The position numbers and the translations under genes were made by a program. Under the pieces are notes generated by a model. The model had not been told where the DNA came from. It searched no databases and worked only from the letters and a program-made list of their open reading frames with translations. DNA of 64,000 nt from DASXMR01 sp036495525 (GTDB lineage Bacteria > Actinomycetota > Actinomycetes > Streptosporangiales > Streptosporangiaceae). The stretch is from assembly GCA_036495525.1 (NCBI GenBank), contig DASXMR010000141.1:62001-126000 (forward strand). Reading direction: 5' to 3'. Positions 53,843-62,483 of this stretch are shown here, piece after piece (position 1 is the stretch's first letter; each line of letters opens with the position of its first letter).

Positions 53843-55099
53843 TTAAGGGCGCTGGCCGATCAGGCTTGTATGACGTACGAGCGCGGGAAGCAGCCAGTGC
53901 TCTACCCGGCCCAGTGGCGGACCCGTTTCGGCCTGGCCGTCGGCCAGGTACCTGGTGCAGATCTCGGCCAGGTACAGCGCGGCGACCAGCTCAGCCTCGC
54001 CGGGACCGACGCCCAGCGGCGCCAGCACCGCGGCCGAGCCGGCGACCGCCTGGTCTGCCGCCGCGGCCGGCTCGGCCCGACCGCGCACCACGGCACCCTG
54101 CAGCTGGTAGTGCACCGCGTCGAAGCCGACCGGCACGCCGCACTGGAAGCGTTCCCAGTCCCACGCCAGCACCCGGCCGGCCGCCGTCGTCATGTTCCAC
54201 GGCGTCCAGTCGCCGTGCCAGGCGCCGAAGCTCAGCTGGCTGGCCGCGGCCGGCCAGAGGCCGTCCAGTGCCTGCAGCACCTGCCTGGCCGCCGCCTGCC
54301 GGTAGCCGTCAGCGGCTGGCTGGCCGGCCAGCGCCAGCTGCTCAAGCCGGCCGCGCAGCCGCTGCCAGTACGGGCTGCCAGCGGCCGCGCGGCGCTCGGT
54401 GCCGGCCACGCCTGCCAGCTCGGTCATCGCCCGGGTCAGCAGGGCGCTACCGGCCGCCGCTGCCCGCCCGGCCGGCAGCGGCTCCTGCACCAGCACCTCA
54501 CGGCCGCGCCACTGGCCGTGGTGCAGCAGCCGCGGCGCCCGCAGCGCGGTCAGCTGGGCAGTGGCCAGCGTGGTCAGCGCAGCCGCCTCTGCGCGCACCA
54601 GCTCGCCGGTGAGCTCGCCGGCGCCGACCTTGACGAAGCCGAGCGGAGTTCCGTCGGGCGCGAGCGCCAGCAGCACGGGCTTGCGGTTGGCCCGCGGCGG
54701 CGGGACGTAGACGCTGAGCACCGCGTCAGGACGCAGCCGGGCGCGCAGGTAGCCGCCGATGTCCACGGCCGAGCCGGCCTCCGCCGGGCCTGGCGGCTCG
54801 ATCCTGATACGCCCCGGCAGCGCGTCGGCAAGCCCGGCTGCGGCGGCCGCAGCCAGGCAGCGCAGGCCCAGCCGGTCCCACGAGCCCGCCGAGGCCTTGT
54901 AGTGCCGCAGCGCGGCCGCCGCTGCCCGCCGCGGCCGCCGGGGCAGCAGCAGCACCGGCCGGCCAGGCGAGGGGAATGCGACCAGCTCGATGGCACCGGG
55001 CACGGGCCCGGCCAGCCTGGCCGGGCGGCTGACCCTGGCCGGCGGCGGCCACAGCACGGCGAGCAGCTCGGGCACGTAACCGGCCCGCGAGGCGGTCAC
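53843..55099 (-). CDS. Aminoglycoside-phosphotransferase-like kinase
   Basis: 418 residues. The N-terminal third has no recognised domain. The C-terminal half has the APH/choline-kinase fold: a phosphotransfer loop AWHGDWTPWNM (Asp base) and metal-binding VLAWDWERFQCGVPVGFD. The N-lobe part reads GTPLGFVKVGAGELT with a Lys for ATP. Its setting among polysaccharide genes suggests phosphorylation of a sugar or polyol, not drug resistance. Convergent with the TagA-type gene; the 80 bases between hold nothing notable. The minus-strand series to the window end starts here in map order. Confidence 0.75.
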   Translation of the reverse strand: MTASRAGYVPELLAVLWPPPARVSRPARLAGPVPGAIELVAFPSPGRPVLLLPRRPRRAAAAALRHYKASAGSWDRLGLRCLAAAAAAGLADALPGRIRIEPPGPAEAGSAVDIGGYLRARLRPDAVLSVYVPPPRANRKPVLLALAPDGTPLGFVKVGAGELTGELVRAEAAALTTLATAQLTALRAPRLLHHGQWRGREVLVQEPLPAGRAAAAGSALLTRAMTELAGVAGTERRAAAGSPYWQRLRGRLEQLALAGQPAADGYRQAAARQVLQALDGLWPAAASQLSFGAWHGDWTPWNMTTAAGRVLAWDWERFQCGVPVGFDAVHYQLQGAVVRGRAEPAAAADQAVAGSAAVLAPLGVGPGEAELVAALYLAEICTRYLADGQAETGPPLGRVEHWLLPALVRHTSLIGQRP

Positions 55100-55106
55100 G
55101 CCGGGC

Positions 55107-55976
55107 TCACCGGGCAGCGCGCGGCTGCTCGGCCAGCAGGGCGGCCAGGCGCTCGGAGTGCGGCTTGAAGTAGTCGCGCAGCCAGGCGGCGGTCGGCTCG
55201 GCCATCGCGGTGCCCGGCCTGGCGTTGTGCCGGCCGAAGCTGTCCGGCAGGAACGGCCGCAGCCCGAGAAACGCGGTCAGCCGGCCGTACTCGGTGGCCG
55301 GCTCGGCGAAGAAGGAGTCGCTGTCGATGACGTGCACCTGGTCGCGCGGGAAGTAGCTGAACGCACGGCTGAGCTGCTCGGCGTAGTGGCCGCGGTGGCG
55401 GTAGGAGTGATGCCGGTGCGCGAAGCTCTCGTACCGCGGGTCGCGCCGCATCAGCTCGATCTCGCCATCCAGCCGGGAGTCCTCCAGCTCCAGCGCCCGC
55501 TCGAAGCTCTCCTGCTCGTAGCCGCGGGCCAGCTCGTGCTTGTACGCAGAGTAGGCCCGCTCGACCGGGTCGCGAAGCATCACGACCAGCTTCACCGCCG
55601 GCAGGTCGGCGGCGATGCGCTCCAGCGCGAACGGGTGATACAGGTAATAGCCGCTCGATTCGAAAACGAGGGGGCCGCCGCGCTGGTCTAGCTTCCGCCG
55701 GGCCGGCCCGGCCAGCGGGAAATGGCCCCGGTACCAGGACGGGCCCCGGTAGTAATTGAGGTCGAAGTAGTTGACGCCCTTGTGAAAGGCCGGGCGGAGT
55801 ACCTGCGGATGCGCCAGCAGCGCGCGGAACAGCGACGTCGTGCCGCAGCGCTGCGCGCCGATCACGATGAAGTCCGGCAGCAGCCGCAGCTGCGCCGTCA
55901 CCGAGCCCGCCGCGACGTAGCCGCGGCGGCCGGCCCGCCGGACGAACTCGGGTGCGGCCTTGCGCACCGGCGTCAT
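55107..55976 (-). CDS. PAPS-dependent sulfotransferase (heparan-sulfate type)
   Basis: 289 residues from ATG 55976, behind GGGAGG; the frame is open upstream, but the family match starts near here. The 5'-phosphosulfate loop is IVIGAQRCGTTSLFRAL. The 3'-phosphate motif is MLRDPVERAYSAYKHELARG, with the Arg and Ser expected to bind PAPS. The C-terminus has GRHNARPGTAM and a long amphipathic helix. No signal peptide, so it works in the cytoplasm, probably on lipid-linked repeat units before flipping. Confidence 0.88.
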   Translation of the reverse strand: MTPVRKAAPEFVRRAGRRGYVAAGSVTAQLRLLPDFIVIGAQRCGTTSLFRALLAHPQVLRPAFHKGVNYFDLNYYRGPSWYRGHFPLAGPARRKLDQRGGPLVFESSGYYLYHPFALERIAADLPAVKLVVMLRDPVERAYSAYKHELARGYEQESFERALELEDSRLDGEIELMRRDPRYESFAHRHHSYRHRGHYAEQLSRAFSYFPRDQVHVIDSDSFFAEPATEYGRLTAFLGLRPFLPDSFGRHNARPGTAMAEPTAAWLRDYFKPHSERLAALLAEQPRAAR

Positions 55977-56017
55977 GCTGCCTCCCTCATCTGCTGATCC
56001 TCGCCGGCTGGCGCCAG

Positions 56018-57931
56018 CTAGCCGACGCCGCGGCCGCGGCCGAGACGCCGGACAAGCCGCCGCAGCCGGGCGGGGTCCATACCGGTGGCCACGTGGCCGA
56101 GCGCGAGCCAGCCGTGCGGCGAGGCTGGCCACCGGCGCAGCACCTGGCCGGCCTGGCTCAGCGCCGCCCGCCGGTCGCCGTGCATCGAGTGGGCCAGCGC
56201 GATCTGGCCGAGGACCCTGGCGTGGCCGCGCCGCGAAGCGGCGATGTCCTGGTGCTTGGCGAGCAGGTACTCGAGCCCGGCGACCGTGCCCAGGGTCCGG
56301 TCCGCGTACCACGACCCGTCGTCCTTGCGTACGTCGGCGAGCGGCGCGGTCACCGCGCCGACCCGGCCTGCCCTGGCCAGCCGCAGCACCCAGTCATAGT
56401 CCTCGCCGAATCCGCCGGGCAGGTCCTCGTCGTAGCTGCCAGCCAGGGCGAACGCCTCGCGCCGCATCACCAGCGTGGACGAGTGCAGCTCCTTGACCCG
56501 GCTGCGCAGCAGCGTGCGGTAGCTGACGGTCTCGGCTCTGGCCGGCCAGTCGACGCTGCGGCCGCCCGGCAGGCACAGCCGCAGCCCGGAGCCCACCGCC
56601 AGCAGGCCGGGGTCGGCGCGCAGCATCGCCACCTGCAGCCGCAGCTTGTCCGGGTGCCAGACGTCGTCGTCGTCGCAGCCGGCGATCAGCTCGCCAGCCG
56701 CGGCGGCGACCCCGGTGTTGCGCGCCCCGGCCAGGCCGGCCGCCCGGCTGTTAGCCAGCACGCTGACGCTGCGCCGCGCCGCGGCCAGCGAGGTCAGCCG
56801 CTGGTCAGGCGGTTCCTGGTCGTGCACCACGATGATTTCGATCTCGCCCTGGTAATCCTGCGCGTTGACGCCGGCGATCGACGCGCGGACCAGCTCTGGC
56901 CGGCCCCTGGTCGGCACGATCACCGAGACCAGCGGCCAGTCACCGCCCTCGGGGGGCGGCCCGCCAGAGACGCCGGGCAGCGACCGGACAGCCGGCCAGC
57001 CGGCCCGGTGCCGCAGCAGCTGCGGCAGGGTGATCGCGGTCACCACGGCGCGGTCTCGCCTGGACATCCCGGTCCGCCATGCCTCGTCCGGCCGCAGCCG
57101 CACGTCCCCGTCGGAGAACCTGGACGGGTTGCCGGACAGGCCGTGCGTGCGGCCGAGGCTGAGCTGCCCGTCCGCGATGTGCGCCAGGCCGCCGGGCGCC
57201 GGCGGCAGGCCGAGAGCGCGCAGCGCCGATGTCACGCTGGCGGCTGGCCGCGCGACGAAATCCTCGTACCGCAGCCTGGTGACCCGCATGCCGCAGCCGC
57301 GCAGCAGGTCCGCCTCGCTCTGGCAGGCGAGCCAGCGGGCAGCGGCGCTGGCCGGCGGCACGTGCCACATCTCGTCCGTCTCGTGCACCGCGTGCGGCCG
57401 GGTGACATGCTGCCTGCTCAGCGAGTACGCGACCCCGCGGGAATCCCGGACCAGGTGAATCACCCGCACGTCGAGCCCGGCCCTGAACAGCGCGAGCGCC
57501 TGGGCCGGCCACTTACTCGCGTCCACCACGCAGTCAGCGCCGGCCTGCGCCGCGATCGCCTGGTACAGGCCGCGATACGTGCCGCCGTAGCGGTCAAGGG
57601 CCGCGGTGAATTCGGGGCCGGCCAGCCGGGGCGCCAGCAGCCGCGGCAGCTGCCGCTGCCGCGCGACCTGGCTCTGCAGCCGCCTGGTCGCTGCCAGCTG
57701 GCCAGGCGTCCAGCCGCCGTGCGTGCGCTCGCCGACCGCGCTCCAGAACTTGCAGTCGCTGAACGGCTCGCCGCAGCCGCAGAGCTCGTCCCGCGGCGCC
57801 ACCCGGCGGAACAGGTCGATCAGCTCGCCGACGTTCACGAAGCCCGGCTGCTCGCCGAGCGCTCGCTCGAGCAGCGTGCTGCCTGACCGGCCGGAGCCGG
57901 CCAGGTAGACGACAACGGGCGTATCGCTCAC
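56018..57931 (-). CDS. Sulfotransferase-GT2 glycosyltransferase fusion
   Basis: 637 residues with two catalytic domains. Residues about 5-280 are a sulfotransferase: PAPS loop YLAGSGRSGSTLLERAL (9-25), VGELIDLFRR, CGCGEPFSDCKFW, and HLVRDSRGVAYSLSR (159-173). Residues about 332-560 are a GT-A family 2 glycosyltransferase: VSVIVPTRGRPELVRASI, NTGVAAAAGELIAGCDDDDVWHP with the metal-binding Asp cluster at 420-423, and GGFGEDYDWVLRLA as catalytic base region. A helical tail follows. A single protein could transfer a sugar and sulfate it, or act on the same acceptor twice. Overlaps the PAP2 gene by four bases. Confidence 0.88.
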   Translation of the reverse strand: MSDTPVVVYLAGSGRSGSTLLERALGEQPGFVNVGELIDLFRRVAPRDELCGCGEPFSDCKFWSAVGERTHGGWTPGQLAATRRLQSQVARQRQLPRLLAPRLAGPEFTAALDRYGGTYRGLYQAIAAQAGADCVVDASKWPAQALALFRAGLDVRVIHLVRDSRGVAYSLSRQHVTRPHAVHETDEMWHVPPASAAARWLACQSEADLLRGCGMRVTRLRYEDFVARPAASVTSALRALGLPPAPGGLAHIADGQLSLGRTHGLSGNPSRFSDGDVRLRPDEAWRTGMSRRDRAVVTAITLPQLLRHRAGWPAVRSLPGVSGGPPPEGGDWPLVSVIVPTRGRPELVRASIAGVNAQDYQGEIEIIVVHDQEPPDQRLTSLAAARRSVSVLANSRAAGLAGARNTGVAAAAGELIAGCDDDDVWHPDKLRLQVAMLRADPGLLAVGSGLRLCLPGGRSVDWPARAETVSYRTLLRSRVKELHSSTLVMRREAFALAGSYDEDLPGGFGEDYDWVLRLARAGRVGAVTAPLADVRKDDGSWYADRTLGTVAGLEYLLAKHQDIAASRRGHARVLGQIALAHSMHGDRRAALSQAGQVLRRWPASPHGWLALGHVATGMDPARLRRLVRRLGRGRGVG

Positions 57932-58914
57932 GCCGGCGGGCGCGCGTCGTGGCGAGGCCGGCCTGGCCAGTCCCGGCTGCCGGCCCTGACCTGTTCGGTC
58001 CGGCCGTGCGGTCCGGCTGACCCGACCGTCGCCGGGTCGAGCCCGGCGCTTGGGCTATCGGCGGGGACGGGCGGGCGGCGCCTGGCCGGACCGGCCACGG
58101 CCCGGACGGCGATGATGAACAAGGCGAGCAGCAACCCGCCGTAGAACAGCCCGCTCAGCACGTCGGTGAACCAGTGCAGGCCCAGGTACCACCGGCTGTA
58201 GCCCTCGTTGAACCCGATCGCCGCCACCGCCGCACCGGCCCAGACCGCCCCGCGCCGGCTGCCGCTGAACTCACGCCACAGCAGGTAGGCAATGAGGCCG
58301 TAGAAGGCCACCGCGCGGTCCGAGCCGCCGGACGGGAACGGTCCGCCGCCGATGCCGGGCGGCAGCGGGCGGTGGATGATGTGCCTGATCGTCCGCGTGG
58401 TCAGGTCGTTGGCGACGATCAGCAGGCCGAGCGCCACCGGCGGCAGCCACTTCTTGTCGCGCCACGTCACCGCCAGGCAGACGGCGGCGGTGCCGGCCGC
58501 CGCCCAGACCGGGAACTTGTCGCCGATCTCGGTGGCCCGGACCATGAAGGCCTTCCACACGTGCTCGCGGTGGGTGGACATCCAGCTGAAGATGGGCTTG
58601 TCGATCGAGGGCCCGCCGTCCTTGACGGCGAGTCCGATCAGCAGCATCACGCCGAAGATCACAACTGAGCCGGCCACCACGATGGCGACCATCCTGACGA
58701 TCTGCGCGAGCACCGGGTACCGGCCGCCGACGACGCCCGCGCCCGGTGCGGCATGCCGGTGGCCAAGCGGCTGCTCGCCGCCGTCCGGCTGCTGGCGCCC
58801 GCCTCTGCCCAGCGCGGACCGGACGCCCGGACGCTCAGCCAGCAGCCAGGCAATGAGGGCGATAAGCCCGATTCCGGCGAACCAGAGCAGTATCGCCAGG
58901 GCCTTAGTCACCAT
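57928..58914 (-). CDS. PAP2-superfamily membrane protein, altered second motif
   Basis: 328 residues with about six transmembrane segments. The first PAP2 motif region is RTIRHIIHRPLPP. The second reads FPSGGSDRAV (194-200), with Gly197 where active phosphatases have the His of PSGH. The third, SRWYLGLHWFTDVLSG, is intact with nucleophile His247 and Asp251. Functional members dephosphorylate undecaprenyl diphosphate or other lipid phosphates outside the membrane. The change may lower or alter activity. It is co-translated with the sulfotransferase-GT fusion. Confidence 0.85.
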   Translation of the reverse strand: MVTKALAILLWFAGIGLIALIAWLLAERPGVRSALGRGGRQQPDGGEQPLGHRHAAPGAGVVGGRYPVLAQIVRMVAIVVAGSVVIFGVMLLIGLAVKDGGPSIDKPIFSWMSTHREHVWKAFMVRATEIGDKFPVWAAAGTAAVCLAVTWRDKKWLPPVALGLLIVANDLTTRTIRHIIHRPLPPGIGGGPFPSGGSDRAVAFYGLIAYLLWREFSGSRRGAVWAGAAVAAIGFNEGYSRWYLGLHWFTDVLSGLFYGGLLLALFIIAVRAVAGPARRRPPVPADSPSAGLDPATVGSAGPHGRTEQVRAGSRDWPGRPRHDARPPA

Positions 58915-58960
58915 TTTCGCTCCGCCTCTTCCGCACCGCCGTGCCGGTGGTGTGCCTTGC

Positions 58961-60874
58961 CTATCTGGACTTGTCCGACGCCGGGTCAGCCTGGCCGGCC
59001 GGAGGCGACCCGCCGGGGGCTGGCTTCCGGCGGGCGCTGGTGGTCATTGCCGGCGGCCCGGCTCTGTGCCGCAGCCTGGCTGCCTGCCGGGCCAGCCACG
59101 CTGCCCCGGGCATCACCGACAGCTGCAGCCTGCCGCTGAACCTCCACAGGCCGGCGGCCAGCAGCACGCAGCCAGCAGCCAGGGCCGCGGCCGTGGCGCC
59201 AGCACCGGTGCCAGCCGTCGCGCGGATCAGCAGCGGCACAGCCCCGAAGCTCAAAAAGCACAGCGCGCCAGCGGTGAGCGTACCCCGGCCGAACGGATGC
59301 AGGCCCTCGCCGACCGCGAGCTGCGCAAGCGGCGCCAGGTTGGTCACGGCGATTGCCACGGCCCAGCCGACAGCGGCGCCGGCGATCCCGTACCTGGGGA
59401 TCAGCAGCAGGTCGGCGCCGACGTTCAGCCCGACGGCGGCCAGGCCGTTGGCCAGGCTCCAGCCGCTGCGCCCGGTGCTGATCAGCACGACGTCGACCTG
59501 GCCGCAAGCCGTCGCCAGCAGCATCGTGCAGCCCAGGATTACCATCACCGTCGACCCGGCCCGGTAGGAATGGCCGAAGATGGTCAGCACCGCCGGGCCG
59601 TACAGCACCGCCAGCAGGTACAGCGGCCAGGTGAGCAGTACCAGCCAGCCCGTCGTCACCTGGTAGACCTGCCGGGCGCCGCGCCGGTTACCGCCCGCGA
59701 ACAGCTCGGCAAGGCGCGGCTGCGCCGCCATGCTGATCGCCGTGTTGGCGAACTGGCCGGCTACCAGGAACCTGGTGGCCGCCGTGTACACCGCGGCCTG
59801 GCCAGGTCCGCGCAGCACCGCCACCAGCACGATATCCAGCCGCTGGATGGTGATCTGGGCCAGCGCGGCCAGCGCGCGCGGCGCGGTGAACCGCCAGAAG
59901 CTGCGCCCGTCAGCCGTGGCCAGCTGATGGGTGGCCAGCCCGGTCGCGCGGCGGGCCGCAGGCCGGCGGCCCGCCTGGTCGCTCTGCGCCAGCGGCGGGC
60001 GGCGCCTGGTGCGGCGCAGCCACAGCCAGGCGACGCCGGCGGCCGGCAGGTAGGGCAGCGCCCACAGCGGGGCGAGCAGGCCGGCCGTGCCGGCCGCGAC
60101 CGCGACCCCCACCCCGGCGAGCTGCAGCGCCGGCCGGCCGATCCGGTCGACAAGCACGGTCGCGCGCATGTCGCGGTAGCCGCGGCTCGCCCCGAGGAGG
60201 GTGTCGAGTACGGCGGCGAACGGCAGCGCGATGGCGAGGGCGCGCAGCGCGGCGGTCACCGTCGCCTGGCTCGAGCCGGCATGACCGGGGAAGCCGCTGA
60301 GCACCAGGGTGGCCAGCGGCCGGGCGGCAAACAGCAGCACTGCGGCGACGACGACGGCGACGGCGATCACCGGCACGATCGCGGCCCGCAGGATCGCCGG
60401 GATCTCCCGGTCGCGGCCCAGCGAGCGCAGCCCGGCGACGAAATTGACCAGCCCGACGAAGGCACCCAGGCTGGCGACCGCCTCGGCGATCAGGAACACC
60501 GAGGTGGCGGTGAAGAAGGCACCGGCGGCCGCCTTGCTGAAGTGGCGGGTGATCAGCACCGTGATAGCCAGCGTGCTGACGGCGGCGAACGCGGCTCCCG
60601 CCAGGTTCAGCGTGCCGCCCCTGGCGACCCCGGCTAGCTGGCGACGACCGCGTTCCTCCTGGTCTGCTGATCGCCCGGCAGTACCCTGGTCGGCGACCAG
60701 CCCCGGCTTCGGCCCGGCGAGCGACACAGCGCCCGCGCCAGCTGCGCCGGCCCCATCGGCCGTGCCGTTCTGCTGCCCGGTGTCCGCTCGCAGCTGGCCG
60801 TCAGCGTCCCTGCGGCGCCCCGCCCGCGCAGTTGCCCGCCTCAGGCCTGCAGGCTTGGCGTGCGCGCCGGCCAC
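58961..60874 (-). CDS. Polysaccharide flippase (Wzx/MurJ-MATE-like)
   Basis: 637 residues. After an 80-residue hydrophilic N-terminus come about 14 hydrophobic helices of the MVF/polysaccharide-transporter superfamily (GGTLNLAGAAFAAVSTLAITVLITRHFS at TM1; RALAALAQITIQRLDIVLVAVLRGPGQAAVYTAATRF midway). The C-terminus is basic. It would flip undecaprenyl-linked repeat units to the outer leaflet. Its start lies inside the 3' end of the ligase gene (34-base overlap), indicating one operon. Confidence 0.88.
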   Translation of the reverse strand: MAGAHAKPAGLRRATARAGRRRDADGQLRADTGQQNGTADGAGAAGAGAVSLAGPKPGLVADQGTAGRSADQEERGRRQLAGVARGGTLNLAGAAFAAVSTLAITVLITRHFSKAAAGAFFTATSVFLIAEAVASLGAFVGLVNFVAGLRSLGRDREIPAILRAAIVPVIAVAVVVAAVLLFAARPLATLVLSGFPGHAGSSQATVTAALRALAIALPFAAVLDTLLGASRGYRDMRATVLVDRIGRPALQLAGVGVAVAAGTAGLLAPLWALPYLPAAGVAWLWLRRTRRRPPLAQSDQAGRRPAARRATGLATHQLATADGRSFWRFTAPRALAALAQITIQRLDIVLVAVLRGPGQAAVYTAATRFLVAGQFANTAISMAAQPRLAELFAGGNRRGARQVYQVTTGWLVLLTWPLYLLAVLYGPAVLTIFGHSYRAGSTVMVILGCTMLLATACGQVDVVLISTGRSGWSLANGLAAVGLNVGADLLLIPRYGIAGAAVGWAVAIAVTNLAPLAQLAVGEGLHPFGRGTLTAGALCFLSFGAVPLLIRATAGTGAGATAAALAAGCVLLAAGLWRFSGRLQLSVMPGAAWLARQAARLRHRAGPPAMTTSARRKPAPGGSPPAGQADPASDKSR

Positions 60875-62433
60875 CGCTTGCCCTTCCCCTTTGCCGTCAC
60901 GGCGTCGGTCCGGCCGGCCGCGTCGTTGCGCCAGAGCAGTGCGTACGCGAGCATGGTGAAGCCGAGCGGCGCCACGACAGCGTCGTAGGCGATCATGAAG
61001 ATGAAGCCGAGCAGCAGGGTGAGCAGGCCGGCCAGGCCGTACGGCGTGGTATCACGGCGGTACCGCCAGACCCCGTAGCCGAAGAAGGCCAGGTACAGCG
61101 CCGCGCCGACGAACCCGGTGGTGATGAACAGCAGCCACAGCTGGCCGTTGTTGCCGACGGTGACCTGGCCGCACTGCGGGCAGCTGGCGGTCTTGCCCAC
61201 GGCGATCGAGGTCACGCTGCCCTGCTGATGCCGGGTGTCGCCGTAGCCGATGACCGGCGAGGCCTCCGCGTCCTTGGTCGCTGTGATGGCCAGGGACGCG
61301 CGGTGGGCGTTGCTCTTGCCGTGCGACAGCCGCTGGCTGATGACGTTCTGCAGCGGGCTCGAGAGCACCACCGCGCCGATGACCACCAGGAGCACGCAGA
61401 TCGTGCCGAGCAGCGCCACCCGGCCCCTGGCGGCCAGCCGCACGCCCAGGTAAAGCACCGAGAAAATGAGCGCGATCCACAGCCCCCGGTCGAGGGTGTA
61501 GACGATCGGCACCAGCACGAGCACCAGGGCGACGCCGCTGATCACGCGCTGCCGGTGGCTACCACGGACGAACCACGCCGCGACCAGCCAGGGCAGCAGC
61601 AAGGCCAGGCAGTTACCCCAGGTGTTGGTGTAAGCGAACGGTGCGTCCGGGCGGCCCTGCGGCACGCCGAGCACATCCTGCACCTGGGCCAGGCTCGGCC
61701 GCGCCTCGGCCTGCACGAACAGGTTGCTCTGCGCGCTGTGCGGCAGCATCAGCAGCACCGGCGAGCTGAAGCGAAAGTGCGGGTCGACCATCCCGGCCAC
61801 GCCGCCGCCGACGGTGTACAGCCCGACCAGCCCGAGCAGCCAGGCGATCCGGCGGCGCGGCAGCTCCTGCTCGGTCAGATTGCCCACATACAGCAACAGC
61901 ACGGTGACGGCCAGGTAGCTTGCGGTCCTGACGCTGTAGGAGATCACCCGGTTCGACACCGGCGTAGGGATGGTGCCTGGCGCGGTCAGCGTCAGCACCG
62001 TGGCGCCCGCGATCACGCAGACCAGGAACAGCGCCCACAGCACGAAGCCGGACGGAGTGCGCAGCCGGCGCGCCTTGTGCGTATGCCAGGCATACATGCG
62101 CGCCGCCATCGGAATGGCGAACACGATGAAGCTGTAGTCACCGAAGCCGAGCGCCCACCACAGCGGGTAGCCGCCGAGCAGCGCGGTGACCGGCCAGGCC
62201 GGGTGGGCGGCGAGCCAGCTCCTGGCGGCGGCCCGCCGTCCGAGCAGCGCGGCGCGGTGCCGCCTGCGCTGGCCGGCCGCGGCTGCGGCGGCCGCCGGGA
62301 TGCTGCGGTCAGCGTCGGCCCTGCTGGTCAGCACGTCGCTCTGGCTGGCCGCGCCGTCGCGGTCAGCCTCAGTGCCGTGCACTGCCAGCCGAGCGCTCGG
62401 CCCGCCATGCCGGTAGCCCGGCGGCGCGCTCAC
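60841..62433 (-). CDS. O-antigen ligase/polymerase-family protein (Wzy/WaaL-like)
   Basis: 530 residues with a hydrophilic Ala/Arg-rich N-terminus (about 75 residues) and 11-12 transmembrane helices. A large loop between late helices carries VIGYGDTRHQQG and a CPQCG pair. The pattern R-x-LW near IVYTLDRGLWIALIFSVLYLGVRLA is characteristic of Wzy_C proteins. It would join repeat units or ligate the chain outside the membrane. The two Cys of CPQCG are unusual in this family and might bind metal or form a disulfide. Confidence 0.85.
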   Translation of the reverse strand: MSAPPGYRHGGPSARLAVHGTEADRDGAASQSDVLTSRADADRSIPAAAAAAAGQRRRHRAALLGRRAAARSWLAAHPAWPVTALLGGYPLWWALGFGDYSFIVFAIPMAARMYAWHTHKARRLRTPSGFVLWALFLVCVIAGATVLTLTAPGTIPTPVSNRVISYSVRTASYLAVTVLLLYVGNLTEQELPRRRIAWLLGLVGLYTVGGGVAGMVDPHFRFSSPVLLMLPHSAQSNLFVQAEARPSLAQVQDVLGVPQGRPDAPFAYTNTWGNCLALLLPWLVAAWFVRGSHRQRVISGVALVLVLVPIVYTLDRGLWIALIFSVLYLGVRLAARGRVALLGTICVLLVVIGAVVLSSPLQNVISQRLSHGKSNAHRASLAITATKDAEASPVIGYGDTRHQQGSVTSIAVGKTASCPQCGQVTVGNNGQLWLLFITTGFVGAALYLAFFGYGVWRYRRDTTPYGLAGLLTLLLGFIFMIAYDAVVAPLGFTMLAYALLWRNDAAGRTDAVTAKGKGKRWPARTPSLQA

Positions 62434-62483
62434 CGGCGCACCGCCGGCGTCCGCTCGCCTGCCGCCTGCCTGGCCGACACCGG

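Noticed and set aside
55952..57886. 644-codon plus-strand open frame opposite the sulfotransferase-GT fusion
   Set aside because: Antisense shadow of a protein with two well-supported domains; composition is unlike any real protein.
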